A stretch of DNA of 60,933 bases from an uncultured Coriobacteriaceae bacterium. GTDB lineage: Bacteria > Actinomycetota > Coriobacteriia > Coriobacteriales > Coriobacteriaceae. The notes beneath the pieces are model-generated. The model saw only the letters and a program-made list of their open reading frames with translations, was not told where the DNA came from and did no database searches. The translations under genes and the position numbers were made by a program. Each line of letters opens with the position of its first letter. Positions within the stretch are counted from its first letter, which is position 1. Shown piece after piece: positions 35,247-42,919 of the stretch. The stretch lies in assembly GCA_949287085.1 (NCBI GenBank), contig CASEER010000017.1, positions 1 through 60,933 on the forward strand, read 5' to 3'.

Positions 35247-37781
35247 ATGGACGCAGCGAGTCGCGAGGATTTATCCGAGCTGCCCAAGCTTGCCGAGCTC
35301 ACGAGCGATGCCATTATTGCGTGCAGCGCCGATGGCGCCATCGTGCAGGTTAACTCCCGTCTGCTCGCGCTTACGGGGGAGGATCGCGCGGCGCTTATCC
35401 GCACCGATGTCAAAGACCTTCTCTTTAGCTCATCATTTGAGCGCGCGTCCAATCACCGGCTGCCGTTCCCGCTCGATGGGAGCGACTGCTCGCTCATGCT
35501 CAAGCTCTCTGACGGCTCGTTCATACCGGTGCTGGCGCGCGCCCTAGCGGTAATGCCCCCCGAGGGGCTGCGCAAACGCTTGCTCAAACGCTCGCAGGGC
35601 AAAATACATGCGCTCGTAGCGCTGCGCAGTCTCGAGGAGCACTATGCCCACGACCGCCAGATGCGCCGCGTGCTATCGGAGCTCCAGGCGGCCAACAAGC
35701 GGCTTTCGGGCACGCTTTCGGTCATCATGTCCACGGTGGGGGCAGAAAACCTGCCCGCGCTGCTTGACACGGTCCTCAACAAGCTCGTGGACGCGCTCGA
35801 TGCCGACGGCTCTACCATTTACTTTACCGAGGGCGGCGGCTTTAGGCTTCGCGGCGTCTCGCATAGCCTGGAGCGCGATTATGTGCCCGAATTCATTCCC
35901 TTTGGCGTGGGTGTACCCACGTATGTGACGCGCAAAGGCGCAAGCTGCCGTCTTTCCATCATTCGCTCGGGCGAGGCGTCGGGTACCAATGCCGGTTCGT
36001 TCTACGATCTGGACGCGCGTCAAAGCCGTACGCTCCGCACGCACTACATGCCGCCGTTCAAGACGCTCATCGCCGTGCCCGTGTTTTTTGGTACGCAGGT
36101 GCTGGGCGTGATTGAGCTGGGCTGGAAGCGCCCCACGGCCTCGCGTGCATACGACGTCAACGTGATCGAGGTGGTGTGCGATTACCTCTCGATTGAGCTC
36201 ATGAGCCTTGCCACGAGCCTGCGCTCGCAGCGCACAGCCGAGTTGAGCCGTTCGCTCAACCATGTGCGTGACGTGGTGTACGGCGCCGAAGGCGACTTGG
36301 GTTTGGTGTGGGCCGAAACCGTGGCCGAGATTCGCCGCGTGCTCTCGTGCCACGTGTGCCCGCTGGTGCGCAACCCACGTACCGGACAGCTTGAGATCGA
36401 CTTTGAGGGCGGCAACCGGGTGGTGATGCCCGGGGAGGTCGACCAGCTATTTTTCTCGACGACCGCGCCAGCAGCCCGTGTTTCCCGCGAGCCGAGCGAT
36501 TACTTTGCGCGCACGGCGGGCGAGGCGCGCGCGGACGAGACGGAGCTTGAATATGTGCGCCTGACGCGCATCGAGCGCGTGTCGCGGGTGGGCACCTGGC
36601 TCAACGCGCAGGGGCTGCCCGATCAGGGCGTGTACTTTGAGATGCGCGACGATGCAACGTCGTTTGGCACGGGCAGGCCGCTTGCCGGGGCAGACGCTGG
36701 CGGCGCGGACGGTACGCACGAGGCGGGCGCGCCCGATGCGGCGGACGGTGCAGCGCCCACGGCCCTGGCGGAGCGGACGGTGTCCCGCCCGCCGAGTGCC
36801 TTCCTGCTACTGCGCGACGACTCGCAAGAACCCATCGACGACATCGAGTTTGACTATCTGGTGCGCTTGGCACACGAGTTCGAGCTGCACCAGCGCGACG
36901 CATCCCAAACCAAGGAGAGCCAGCGCATCGCCCAGACGTTGCAGGCGGGCATGCGCAGCTCGCTGGGGGAGGTACCGGGCATTATCAGCGACTCGCTCTA
37001 TTCGTCCGCAACGCAGCAGGCGCTCGTGGGCGGTGACTTTTACACGCTCATCCGGCTGCCCTACGATCGCGCCGTCATGATCTTGGGCGATGTATCGGGC
37101 AAAGGCATCGAGGCAGCATCTATGTCGGCGCTCGTTAAAACGGCGCTGTCTGCCTACGCGTGGGAGGGGCTGAGCCCCGTGCGCATGGTGCGGTCGCTCA
37201 ACGCGATGCTCATGAACTTCTCGCGTGTCGAAACGTTTGCGACCATGTTTGTTGCCAAGCTCGATCTACAGCGGGGCGAGGCCACCTACTGCTCGGCAGG
37301 GCACCCGCCCACCATGCTTGTCCATGCGGGGGGCGCCGCGCGCCAGGCCGGAGGAGTGCCCGGGGTGAGCCCGGCAGGGGAGCAGGCGGGCGCAGAGAGC
37401 GCCGGCGCGCCATCTTCCGAGCCGAGCGAGGTCGAGCTCCTAAGCGCGCAGTCGGGCGTGGTGGGCGCGTTTGAGAACATGGCGTTCAAGAGCGGGACGT
37501 TTACCTTTACACGCGGAGACGTGCTCTTTATGTATACCGACGGCGCCATCGAGGCACGAAGCGCCACGGGTGAGTTTTTTGGGGAGCAGCGTCTGCGCGA
37601 CATATTGCTTGCACGCGCCGGGCACGGAGTCGACGGGCTCTGCGCGCACGTGCTCGATGAGCTCGATGCCTTTACCAACTCGGCCCTCGAAGACGACATC
37701 GCCCTCGTGGCGCTGGAGTTTGAGGGACCCGACGCACCGCCCGTCCGCCGGGTATCAGGCGACGTTCGTGGCTCGCTTTGA
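35247..37781 (+). CDS. PAS-GAF-PP2C (SpoIIE/RsbU-type) serine phosphatase
   Basis: The product is 844 residues. A PAS domain (~18-115, LTSDAIIACSADGAIVQVNS) is followed by a GAF domain (~165-330, LDTVLNKLVDALDADGSTIYF), a less clear middle region, and a C-terminal SpoIIE-type PP2C domain (~575-830). Metal-binding aspartates are in LVGGDFYTL, GDVSGKGIEAASM, MYTDGAIEARS and EDDIALVAL. Such proteins dephosphorylate a STAS anti-sigma-factor antagonist after sensing a signal. The STAS-HATPase gene 33 bases downstream is the obvious partner. ATG 35247 follows GGAGAGG; TATAGT near 35190 is a possible -10. The sensed signal is unknown; no membrane segment is seen. Confidence 0.88.
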   Translation: MDAASREDLSELPKLAELTSDAIIACSADGAIVQVNSRLLALTGEDRAALIRTDVKDLLFSSSFERASNHRLPFPLDGSDCSLMLKLSDGSFIPVLARALAVMPPEGLRKRLLKRSQGKIHALVALRSLEEHYAHDRQMRRVLSELQAANKRLSGTLSVIMSTVGAENLPALLDTVLNKLVDALDADGSTIYFTEGGGFRLRGVSHSLERDYVPEFIPFGVGVPTYVTRKGASCRLSIIRSGEASGTNAGSFYDLDARQSRTLRTHYMPPFKTLIAVPVFFGTQVLGVIELGWKRPTASRAYDVNVIEVVCDYLSIELMSLATSLRSQRTAELSRSLNHVRDVVYGAEGDLGLVWAETVAEIRRVLSCHVCPLVRNPRTGQLEIDFEGGNRVVMPGEVDQLFFSTTAPAARVSREPSDYFARTAGEARADETELEYVRLTRIERVSRVGTWLNAQGLPDQGVYFEMRDDATSFGTGRPLAGADAGGADGTHEAGAPDAADGAAPTALAERTVSRPPSAFLLLRDDSQEPIDDIEFDYLVRLAHEFELHQRDASQTKESQRIAQTLQAGMRSSLGEVPGIISDSLYSSATQQALVGGDFYTLIRLPYDRAVMILGDVSGKGIEAASMSALVKTALSAYAWEGLSPVRMVRSLNAMLMNFSRVETFATMFVAKLDLQRGEATYCSAGHPPTMLVHAGGAARQAGGVPGVSPAGEQAGAESAGAPSSEPSEVELLSAQSGVVGAFENMAFKSGTFTFTRGDVLFMYTDGAIEARSATGEFFGEQRLRDILLARAGHGVDGLCAHVLDELDAFTNSALEDDIALVALEFEGPDAPPVRRVSGDVRGSL

Positions 37782-37814
37782 TTAGAGCCGTGACGCCGCG
37801 GGAACCATGAGCAT

Positions 37815-38540
37815 ATGCGTGAGTGGAACGACATAGCCGTACTGGCCCCTCCAGGGGACATCGATATCGCGTCGACGCCCGTCCTGCGTGACGAGGTCGA
37901 CGCGCTCATCGATGGCGGCGCGCGGCGCATCATCGTGAACTGCGAGCATGTGGGGTTCATCGACTCCACCGGGCTGGCGTTTTTGCTCTCGCGTGCTCGG
38001 CGGCTGATGAACGTCGAAGGGCTGCTGTCGCTCGTAAACGCTTCGGCCGCGGTGGCGCGGTTTTTGCAGATTGCGCGCCTGATTGACGTGCTCCACGTAA
38101 CGGGGGCCGACCGGCCGCCCATCCCGGCGCTTTCGCCCACCGAGCTGCCACGGTGGAGCAAGAGCATCTCGGTGCAAGCGGGCGTTGAGCACCTGGGCTT
38201 TTATCGCCACCGTGTGGTTGAGTTGCTTGAGGGGCTGCCCATGAGCAACGATGCGCGGTATGATACGGCGCTTGCGGCAAGCGAGGCACTCGGCAATGCC
38301 TACGACCATGCGTGCGGGACGGGATGCGTGCTCAATATGCGCGCGTACCGCGACCGTGTGGTGATCGAGGTCGTGGATTGCGGCTGCGGGTTCGAGCTTG
38401 CAGCCGACGAGACGCCTGCAGAAAGCGAGGAGCGTGGCCGCGGCATCAAGCTCATGCGCCTGCTGGTCGATAGCGTTGAGATTCACCGGCGTCGCGATAC
38501 CCAAGGTACGCTCACGCGTCTTGTTAAGCTGCTTAAGTAG
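37815..38540 (+). CDS. STAS anti-sigma antagonist fused to an HATPase anti-sigma kinase domain
   Basis: The product is 241 residues. Residues 1-~95 are a STAS domain with the phosphorylatable serine S51 in FIDSTGLAFL. From ~115 there is a GHKL ATPase of the RsbW/SpoIIAB type: N-box ASEALGNAYDHA, G1 box VVDCGCGFE, G2 box ERGRGIKLMRLLVDSVEI. In known systems these are two proteins: the kinase phosphorylates the STAS serine and binds a sigma factor when the STAS partner is phosphorylated. Here both are on one chain, next to the phosphatase that could reset S51. No sigma factor gene is in the window. The start lacks a strong ribosome site. Confidence 0.87.
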   Translation: MREWNDIAVLAPPGDIDIASTPVLRDEVDALIDGGARRIIVNCEHVGFIDSTGLAFLLSRARRLMNVEGLLSLVNASAAVARFLQIARLIDVLHVTGADRPPIPALSPTELPRWSKSISVQAGVEHLGFYRHRVVELLEGLPMSNDARYDTALAASEALGNAYDHACGTGCVLNMRAYRDRVVIEVVDCGCGFELAADETPAESEERGRGIKLMRLLVDSVEIHRRRDTQGTLTRLVKLLK

Positions 38541-38679
38541 CGTGAGACCATTTTGGTGATGTCGTCCAATTTGGCGAGGCCTTTTAGTCATGTACGTAGA
38601 AGCAGGACGTCGTTACCGACGCTCAGGTTGCCGACATCCGATTGAGGTTCCGACGCCCAAATGAGATCAATGTAGTACG

Positions 38680-38704
38680 AAAAAGGGCGCCGTTGCCGGC
38701 GCCC
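38680..38704 (-). terminator. Terminator of tRNA-Cys (minus strand)
   Basis: On the minus strand GGGCGCCGG-CAA-CGGCGCCC is followed by TTTTTC. Confidence 0.85.
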
Positions 38705-38715
38705 GATCAGTGCGA

Positions 38716-38789
38716 TGGAGGCGACGCCCAGATTCGAACTGGGGGTAAAGGCTTTGCAGGCCTCTGCCTTACCACTTGGCCACGTCGCC
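38716..38789 (-). tRNA. tRNA-Cys (anticodon GCA)
   Basis: A 74-base tRNA with encoded CCA. On the minus strand the acceptor GGCGACG pairs with CGTCGCC, the anticodon arm reads AGGCC-TGCAAA-GCCTT giving GCA, and the T arm has GTTCGAATC. Confidence 0.95.
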
Positions 38790-38791
38790 GA

Positions 38792-38824
38792 TGAAAAAGG
38801 CCGAATGAAAAGTTCCATCCGGCC
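38792..38824 (-). terminator. Terminator-like hairpin between tRNA-Gly and tRNA-Cys (minus strand)
   Basis: On the minus strand GGCCGGATG...CATTCGGCC is followed by TTTTTC. It could reduce read-through from tRNA-Gly into tRNA-Cys. Confidence 0.65.
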
Positions 38825-38836
38825 CGTCTCATGCAA

Positions 38837-38912
38837 TGGAGCGGACAACGGGGCTCGAACCCGCGACCCCAACCTTGGCAAGGTTGTGCTCTACCAACTG
38901 AGCCATGTCCGC
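38837..38912 (-). tRNA. tRNA-Gly (anticodon GCC)
   Basis: A 76-base tRNA with encoded CCA. On the minus strand the acceptor GCGGACA pairs with TGTCCGC, the anticodon loop TTGCCAA gives GCC, and the T arm has GGTTCGAGCC. The DNA just upstream (38913-38950) is A+T-rich with TATTAT, a likely promoter for this tRNA pair. Confidence 0.95.
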
Positions 38913-39076
38913 TTGCAGGAAGATAATATCTTGCAAGCATTATTTTCAAAAAATTTTTGGTTGGGTACAATGTTTGTCAGTCACCTGCGGTGGCGGTTAC
39001 TTCCTTACTGGTTGTTTGCCAAGGTCAGAGGGGATATTAGAAGTCTGTTGGGCGTTCGACGAACGGGGGATTTCCC

Positions 39077-40003
39077 TTGCTCTTCACCATAACAATCTTC
39101 ATTGTTGCCATCTTTTTGGTGGCGCGCGGCGTCCTCTTTTTGGTCCAGCGGTATCTCGACTGGCATGCCGCGGGCAAAGGGTTCAAGCGCATGCTGCGTC
39201 AGGGCCGCATCGATGCGGGGGTCTACGCCGACGCCGTGTGGTCCGAGGTGTCGCATTTTGGCCACAAGAAGCTGCGCGCCAAGATCTCCAAAAAGCAGCG
39301 GCGCGTTATTCGCGAAGCGCGCAAGCAGCTGCGCGAGGACTTTCTTAACGACAACGCTCCGGGCTTTTACCAATACCTCATCATCTTCTTGGTTGCCTCG
39401 GTTTTGGGACTCATTCTTGAGACCGTTTGGATGTTTGTGGCGTACGGCGTGCTCGAGAGCCGCGTAGGGCTGGTCTGGGGGCCGTTCTCGCCGCTGTATG
39501 GCTGCGGTGCGGTGCTGCTGACCGTCGTGCTGTGGCGGTTGCGCGGCCAGCCGGTGTGGATGATCTTTTTGATCTCGGCGGGTTTGGGCGGCATGCTCGA
39601 ACAGCTTGCCGGATGGAGCATGGAGACGGTCATGCATGCGTGGTCGTGGTCGTACCTGCATTTTCCCGACCACATTACCCAGTGGGTGGCATGGCGTTTC
39701 TTGCTGGTGTGGGGCGTGCTGGGCGTGTTGTGGTGCAAGGTCATCATGCCCGAGCTGCTGTACCGCATCGGCGAGCCCACCACGCGCCGTCAGGCGGTGG
39801 TCGTGGGCATTCTGACCGTTTTCATTGCGCTTGACATTGCCATGACCGTGGCGTGCTTCTGGCGCGCCGGTCAGCGTGCGGAAGGCGTGCCGGCGCATAA
39901 CGTGTTTGAGGAATACGTTGACCGCCACTTTGGTGACGAGTTCATTCAAGACACGTTTGAGAATCTCAAGATGGACAAGGACGAGCGGCCGCGTACATCG
40001 TAG
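39077..40003 (+). CDS. CmpB-family putative ABC transporter permease (membrane protein)
   Basis: The product is 308 residues read from TTG 39077 (GGGGGAT lies 6-12 bases before it); no ATG gives a better start. One N-terminal helix (MLFTITIFIVAIFLVARGVLFLV) leads into a charged cytoplasmic stretch, then four to five helices. The block VGLVWGPFSPLYGCGAVLLTVVL is the hallmark of the CmpB-like putative permease family, whose biochemical role is not established. It has no ATPase neighbour. A conserved YQYLIIFLVASVLGLILETVW block precedes it. Confidence 0.75.
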   Translation: MLFTITIFIVAIFLVARGVLFLVQRYLDWHAAGKGFKRMLRQGRIDAGVYADAVWSEVSHFGHKKLRAKISKKQRRVIREARKQLREDFLNDNAPGFYQYLIIFLVASVLGLILETVWMFVAYGVLESRVGLVWGPFSPLYGCGAVLLTVVLWRLRGQPVWMIFLISAGLGGMLEQLAGWSMETVMHAWSWSYLHFPDHITQWVAWRFLLVWGVLGVLWCKVIMPELLYRIGEPTTRRQAVVVGILTVFIALDIAMTVACFWRAGQRAEGVPAHNVFEEYVDRHFGDEFIQDTFENLKMDKDERPRTS

Positions 40004-40290
40004 ATGGTGCCGGGGTTGGGGCGGCATGCTTGGCGGGGGTGCCGTACCCGGCTCCGGCTGATGCTCTTGGTTGGGACGGATGACCTGGGTGTCGTGCCCG
40101 GCCCGGGTGACGCTTTTGGTTGGGCGGATTGCCGGCTTAGGCGCTTTGCCGGGGGGCCGATTCCGACTGGGGCGGGGGCTGGCTTGAGCGTTTGGCTGGC
40201 TGGGGTCGAAGCCGCCAGCGCAATTCGCGCGCCGTTCGGCCTCGATTATTGACCACCAGCCAACATTTTTAAGAAGTTCAAATTTTCTTG
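40004..40290. other. Intergenic region with degenerate repeats
   Basis: No gene is supported. Two loosely similar blocks ending in TTGGTTGGGACGGATG and TTGGTTGGGCGGATTG (about 40020-40085 and 40090-40133) form an imperfect direct repeat; the last 40 bases are A+T-rich before the tRNA promoter. Confidence 0.4.
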
Positions 40291-40319
40291 TTGGCATCTG
40301 CTGCAAGGCATGGTAGTAT
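40291..40319 (+). promoter_or_regulatory. Promoter of tRNA-Val
   Basis: TTGGCA at 40291-40296, a 17-base spacer, and TAGTAT at 40314-40319; the tRNA starts 22 bases later. Confidence 0.75.
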
Positions 40320-40340
40320 AGCTACCGCTGAAAAGCACAC

Positions 40341-40415
40341 GGGCGTTTAGCTCAGGGGGAGAGCGCTTCCCTGACACGGAAGAGGTCAGAAGTTCAAATC
40401 TTCTAACGCCCACCA
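40341..40415 (+). tRNA. tRNA-Val (anticodon GAC)
   Basis: A 75-base tRNA with encoded CCA. Acceptor GGGCGTT pairs with AACGCCC, the anticodon loop CTGACAC gives GAC, and the T arm has AGTTCAAATCT. It marks the left edge of the accessory region. Confidence 0.96.
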
Positions 40416-40423
40416 CGAATTGC

Positions 40424-40454
40424 AGGCCGGAGGGTTAACCTTCCGGCCTTTTTC
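40424..40454 (+). terminator. Terminator of tRNA-Val
   Basis: AGGCCGGAGG-GTTAA-CCTTCCGGCCT followed by TTTTTC. Confidence 0.9.
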
Positions 40455-40460
40455 GTTAAC

Positions 40461-40488
40461 GTGAAATGAGGACAGAGGTATTTTCACC
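40461..40488 (+). repeat. Dispersed palindromic repeat, family A, copy 4
   Basis: GTGAAATGAGGACAGAGG followed by TATTTTCACC. It directly follows the tRNA-Val terminator. Confidence 0.85.
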
Positions 40489-40670
40489 TGAGGGCAGTAT
40501 CCCCAATGGGGCGACGCCGTTGTGTGGTCAGGGTTTCATCACGCCGAGCCTCACCGGATGGACCGGGATTAGCGCTTGCACACTTTTTGTTCTTTAATCC
40601 GCTATTTGCCTTATAAGCCAATGGATGGGTTGGGACTGAACGGACGCAATTTTTGCCCTATAACCCCAAA

Positions 40671-40835
40671 TCTGGCCAAAAATTGCAGTACTAGGTGTTT
40701 GATCCCGATGTTTGACGGTGCCCTTTCGCAACCGTGCTGGTAGAAGCCCTGCAGCGGGCTTGCTACCTGCCCGGTTGGGAAAGCGCACCGCCGTTTCCCA
40801 GGACAAAACACCTAGTACTGCAATTTTTGGCCAGA
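40671..40835. repeat. 165-bp near-perfect palindrome (MITE/REPIN-like)
   Basis: The outer 30 bases on each side (40671-40700, 40806-40835) are exact reverse complements. The inner halves also pair over most of their length up to a centre at CTGCAG (40749-40754), with scattered mismatches. The same peptide-like frame therefore appears on both strands, but I do not regard it as coding. No target duplication is seen. It could form a large cruciform or RNA hairpin. Confidence 0.85.
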
Positions 40836-41053
40836 ACTACAGCCATGGCGTAAAGCCGTCGAACATCCTAGCCAACAAGGCGAGCGGCAATAACTTCGAC
40901 CGTCCGGAGTGGAGCCGCATGGTGAGGCGGCTCTCTGCTGGCCTCGCGTTTCAACGTGTCGATCTCTACGTTCGACAAGTGGCTGCGGGAGGACCGGATG
41001 ACGGAGGCTTTGGAGTAAGGCCTTACAACGGCGTGTGCACAGGTAAACGGTAG
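40836..41053 (+). pseudogene. Possible serine recombinase remnant
   Basis: One frame contains ASGNNFDRPEWSRMVRRLSA, which recalls the block following the catalytic region of large serine recombinases (typically SGTNFDRPxWxRM). It has no catalytic serine, no start and no DNA-binding tail. A second frame overlaps with FNVSISTFDKWLREDRMTEA, possibly a helix-turn-helix scrap. I treat the stretch as decayed mobile DNA; similarity is short and may be chance. Confidence 0.3.
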
Positions 41054-41061
41054 TTATAATC

Positions 41062-41224
41062 GCATAAAAAAAGTACACTTTTACACGCATGGCAAATTGG
41101 GCTCATTTTACAGCTAATTATCCCTACCACAAAACAAATATATGGCCTTTCGTCGCAAAGATGCGGCCATCAGCTCGGTCGGCGAAGCTTTTTTACCGCG
41201 CTAGAAAAGTGTGCTTTTTTACGC
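41062..41224. repeat. A+T-rich segment bounded by inverted AAAAAAGTACACTTTT-type repeats
   Basis: GCATAAAAAAAGTACACTTT (41062 on) is matched in inverted orientation by 41198-41224 (AGAAAAGTGTGCTTTTTTAC). Each arm is itself nearly palindromic. Inside is a small hairpin ATGGCC...GGCCAT (41141-41169). The base composition is far lower in GC than the surroundings, suggesting transfer or a regulatory region. Confidence 0.55.
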
Positions 41225-41630
41225 CGCAAACAGGGCACGCACCCCGAATGATGCGCTGTACAACGGAGCTTCACTCGAATCAAGCATCCAGGGCACGTCG
41301 GTCGCCCGTCTGAGCATCCTTCCATTTGGAAAGCGGGTGGCAGGCTCGTCCGCGCTGTTTGCTTCTCGACGGTTCCAACGGGCTCTCTCCGCTGCGCAGG
41401 AATCCTTTCAGTACGTGATTATCGACACGTCCGTGCTCCAAAGTGCGGCAGACGCCGCCGTCCTTTCGTCCGTAGCCGATGCGGCGATGGTCGTCGTGGG
41501 CTGGGATTGTGTGACGCCGGAGGAGCTGAGGGTAGGGGTGCAGCAGCTCAACGACGCCGGAGCGCGCGTCATCGGGGCATTCGTCAACCGATTTGACGCC
41601 CAGCTTGAGCGAGAGATTGCGATAAGGTGA
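41211..41630 (+). pseudogene. C-terminal fragment of a CpsD/CapB-type tyrosine kinase (BY-kinase)
   Basis: The frame encodes about 139 residues. SLESSIQGTSVARLSILPFG, FQRALSAAQESFQYVIIDTS, ADAAVLSSVADAAMVVVGWD and GARVIGAFVNRFD match the C-terminal half of exopolysaccharide-regulating tyrosine kinases, including the Walker B-like IIDT. The N-terminal Walker A part is absent and replaced by unrelated A+T-rich DNA, and the usual Tyr cluster at the end is missing, so it is a remnant. Its TGA stop falls in a family A repeat. It suggests a capsule or exopolysaccharide locus once stood here. Confidence 0.65.
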
Positions 41631-41655
41631 AATGAGGACTGAGGTAATTTTACCT
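41626..41655 (+). repeat. Dispersed palindromic repeat, family A, copy 5
   Basis: GGTGAAATGAGGACTGAGG followed by TAATTTTACC, with two changes from the consensus. It overlaps the stop codon of the kinase remnant. Confidence 0.8.
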
Positions 41656-41860
41656 GTTGAGCTCGATTACCTGGTCGGCAACTCGTCAAATCAGAGGAGC
41701 GTTGGTTGACGTTTTGCGCCCACCGTCAACCGACGTTCGACGCCGTCTCGAGGATGCCCGGGAAGGCGTTGGTGGCATAGAGCGGCAGGTTTGCCAACCA
41801 GGCTTGCTCCCTCAGTCCTCGCAGCGAGAGGCGCGGGGTTGTGTAGAAGTCTCAGCGCGT
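41656..41860. other. Non-coding remnant DNA
   Basis: No intact gene. GTTGGTTGACG and CGTCAACCGAC (41701-41733) form a hairpin. On the minus strand a frame reading LREQAWLANLPLYATNAFPG looks protein-like but has no start and I do not recognise it. Confidence 0.35.
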
Positions 41861-42748
41861 TTATCCGTCAATGCGAAAGTAGCGGAGCAGCTCGGCAAAG
41901 GCGCCCTGCGCTGCACGGCATGTGTCGAGCAGATACCCTCGCTCGCGGCTCCATTCCGCCAGCCCGCGATAGTAGAACATCTTTACCTCGTCCGTGATGA
42001 TGAAGGGCGTGATGCCGTTGCGCAGGCATTCCTTGAACATGACGAGCCTGCCCACGCGTCCGTTCCCATCTTGGAAGGGGTGGATGGCCTCTAACTCGGC
42101 GTGGAAGGCCACAACGTCCTCGAACGTCCTTTTCGGCAGCGCCTCGTATCTCGCGATGAGTTCGGCCATGCGAGTTGCAACCTCTTCGGGCGCCGCAGTC
42201 TTGCGGTCGCCCACCTCGTTGGGGAGACGCTTGTAGTCGCCGACCGCAAACCAGCTTTTTCGGCTGTCGCTCGTACCTTGCTTGAGCTGGGCGTGCAGGC
42301 CCTTGATGAGGCGCTCGGTCAGGCGACGGTTGGCGTTGTCGATGATCATGTCCACGCATCGAAAGTGGTTGGCAGTTTCAAGAACGTCGTCCACGCGAAC
42401 CGCGTCCCCAACGCCGATCGTGTTGGTCTCGAAGATGAGCCGGGTCTGCTCGTGCGTGAGGCGGCTCCCCTCGATGTGGTTGGAGTTGTAGGTGAGCTCG
42501 ACCTGGACGTGATGGTAGATGCCTCCGGACGTGCCGGCGGCCTTCTCCTCGCGCAGCGCAGCAAGGAGCGTGCGTCCCTTTGCGGAAGTGCGCGGCCTGC
42601 GACCTGGCCGTTCGGCCTCCTCGGGGATGGCCCACGTCTTTCCGATGAGTTCGGCTCCCGGGATACGTCCCGCGGCGCAGTAGCCGCGAATCGTGCGCTC
42701 GGAGACGCCCCAATGTTGGGCTGCCTCCGCAACCGTGATAAACGCCAT
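41861..42748 (-). CDS. Fic-family protein with N-terminal helix-turn-helix
   Basis: The product is 295 residues. The first ~60 residues are a MerR/excisionase-like helix-turn-helix (ITVAEAAQHWGVSERTIRGYC, AELIGKTWAIPEEAERPGRR). The Fic core has HPFQDGNGRVGRL, the full HxFx(D/E)GNGRxxR motif, so AMP (or other nucleotide) transfer should be possible. An inhibitory motif is visible N-terminally in NSNHIEGS (S-x-x-x-E-G type), as in self-inhibited class II Fic proteins. CGGAGGGCAGCG gives a good start. It is bracketed by family A repeats in the accessory region; no separate antitoxin is seen. Confidence 0.9.
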   Translation of the reverse strand: MAFITVAEAAQHWGVSERTIRGYCAAGRIPGAELIGKTWAIPEEAERPGRRPRTSAKGRTLLAALREEKAAGTSGGIYHHVQVELTYNSNHIEGSRLTHEQTRLIFETNTIGVGDAVRVDDVLETANHFRCVDMIIDNANRRLTERLIKGLHAQLKQGTSDSRKSWFAVGDYKRLPNEVGDRKTAAPEEVATRMAELIARYEALPKRTFEDVVAFHAELEAIHPFQDGNGRVGRLVMFKECLRNGITPFIITDEVKMFYYRGLAEWSRERGYLLDTCRAAQGAFAELLRYFRIDG

Positions 42749-42761
42749 CGCTGCCCTCCGA

Positions 42762-42817
42762 TACCGGCAAATTACATACGGTATAAGTGTATATCTTCTG
42801 AGGATAACTTGCCGGTA
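42762..42817. promoter_or_regulatory. Inverted repeat around the probable fic promoter
   Basis: TACCGGCAA (42762-42770) and TTGCCGGTA (42809-42817) are perfect 9-base inverted arms 38 bases apart, flanking an A+T-rich stretch upstream of the fic start. They could be paired sites for the protein's own helix-turn-helix. Confidence 0.5.
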
Positions 42818-42886
42818 ACGGAGAAGCCAATACTCGCTCGGTGGTGGGCGGCAACGAGAACCAGTTCCACGGGGGCGAAGGCCGGC

Positions 42887-42916
42887 GGTGAAATTAGGAC
42901 AGAGGTGATTTCACCT
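42887..42916 (+). repeat. Dispersed palindromic repeat, family A, copy 6
   Basis: GGTGAAATTAGGACAGAGG followed by TGATTTCACC. It ends just before the 3' end of the minus-strand desulfidase-like gene. Confidence 0.8.
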
Positions 42917-42919
42917 GAG

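Noticed and set aside
40341..40415. tRNA-Val 3' end as a proven integration att site
   Set aside because: I found no second copy of the tRNA 3' sequence at the far edge of the accessory region and no intact integrase.
40594..41053. Overlapping open frames on both strands with matching peptides (PAAGLLPARL)
   Set aside because: They are the two readings of the 165-bp palindrome, with no start signals or known homologues.
41089..41313. A 74-residue frame in the low-GC block
   Set aside because: No ribosome site, no recognisable family, and it overlaps the kinase remnant in another frame.
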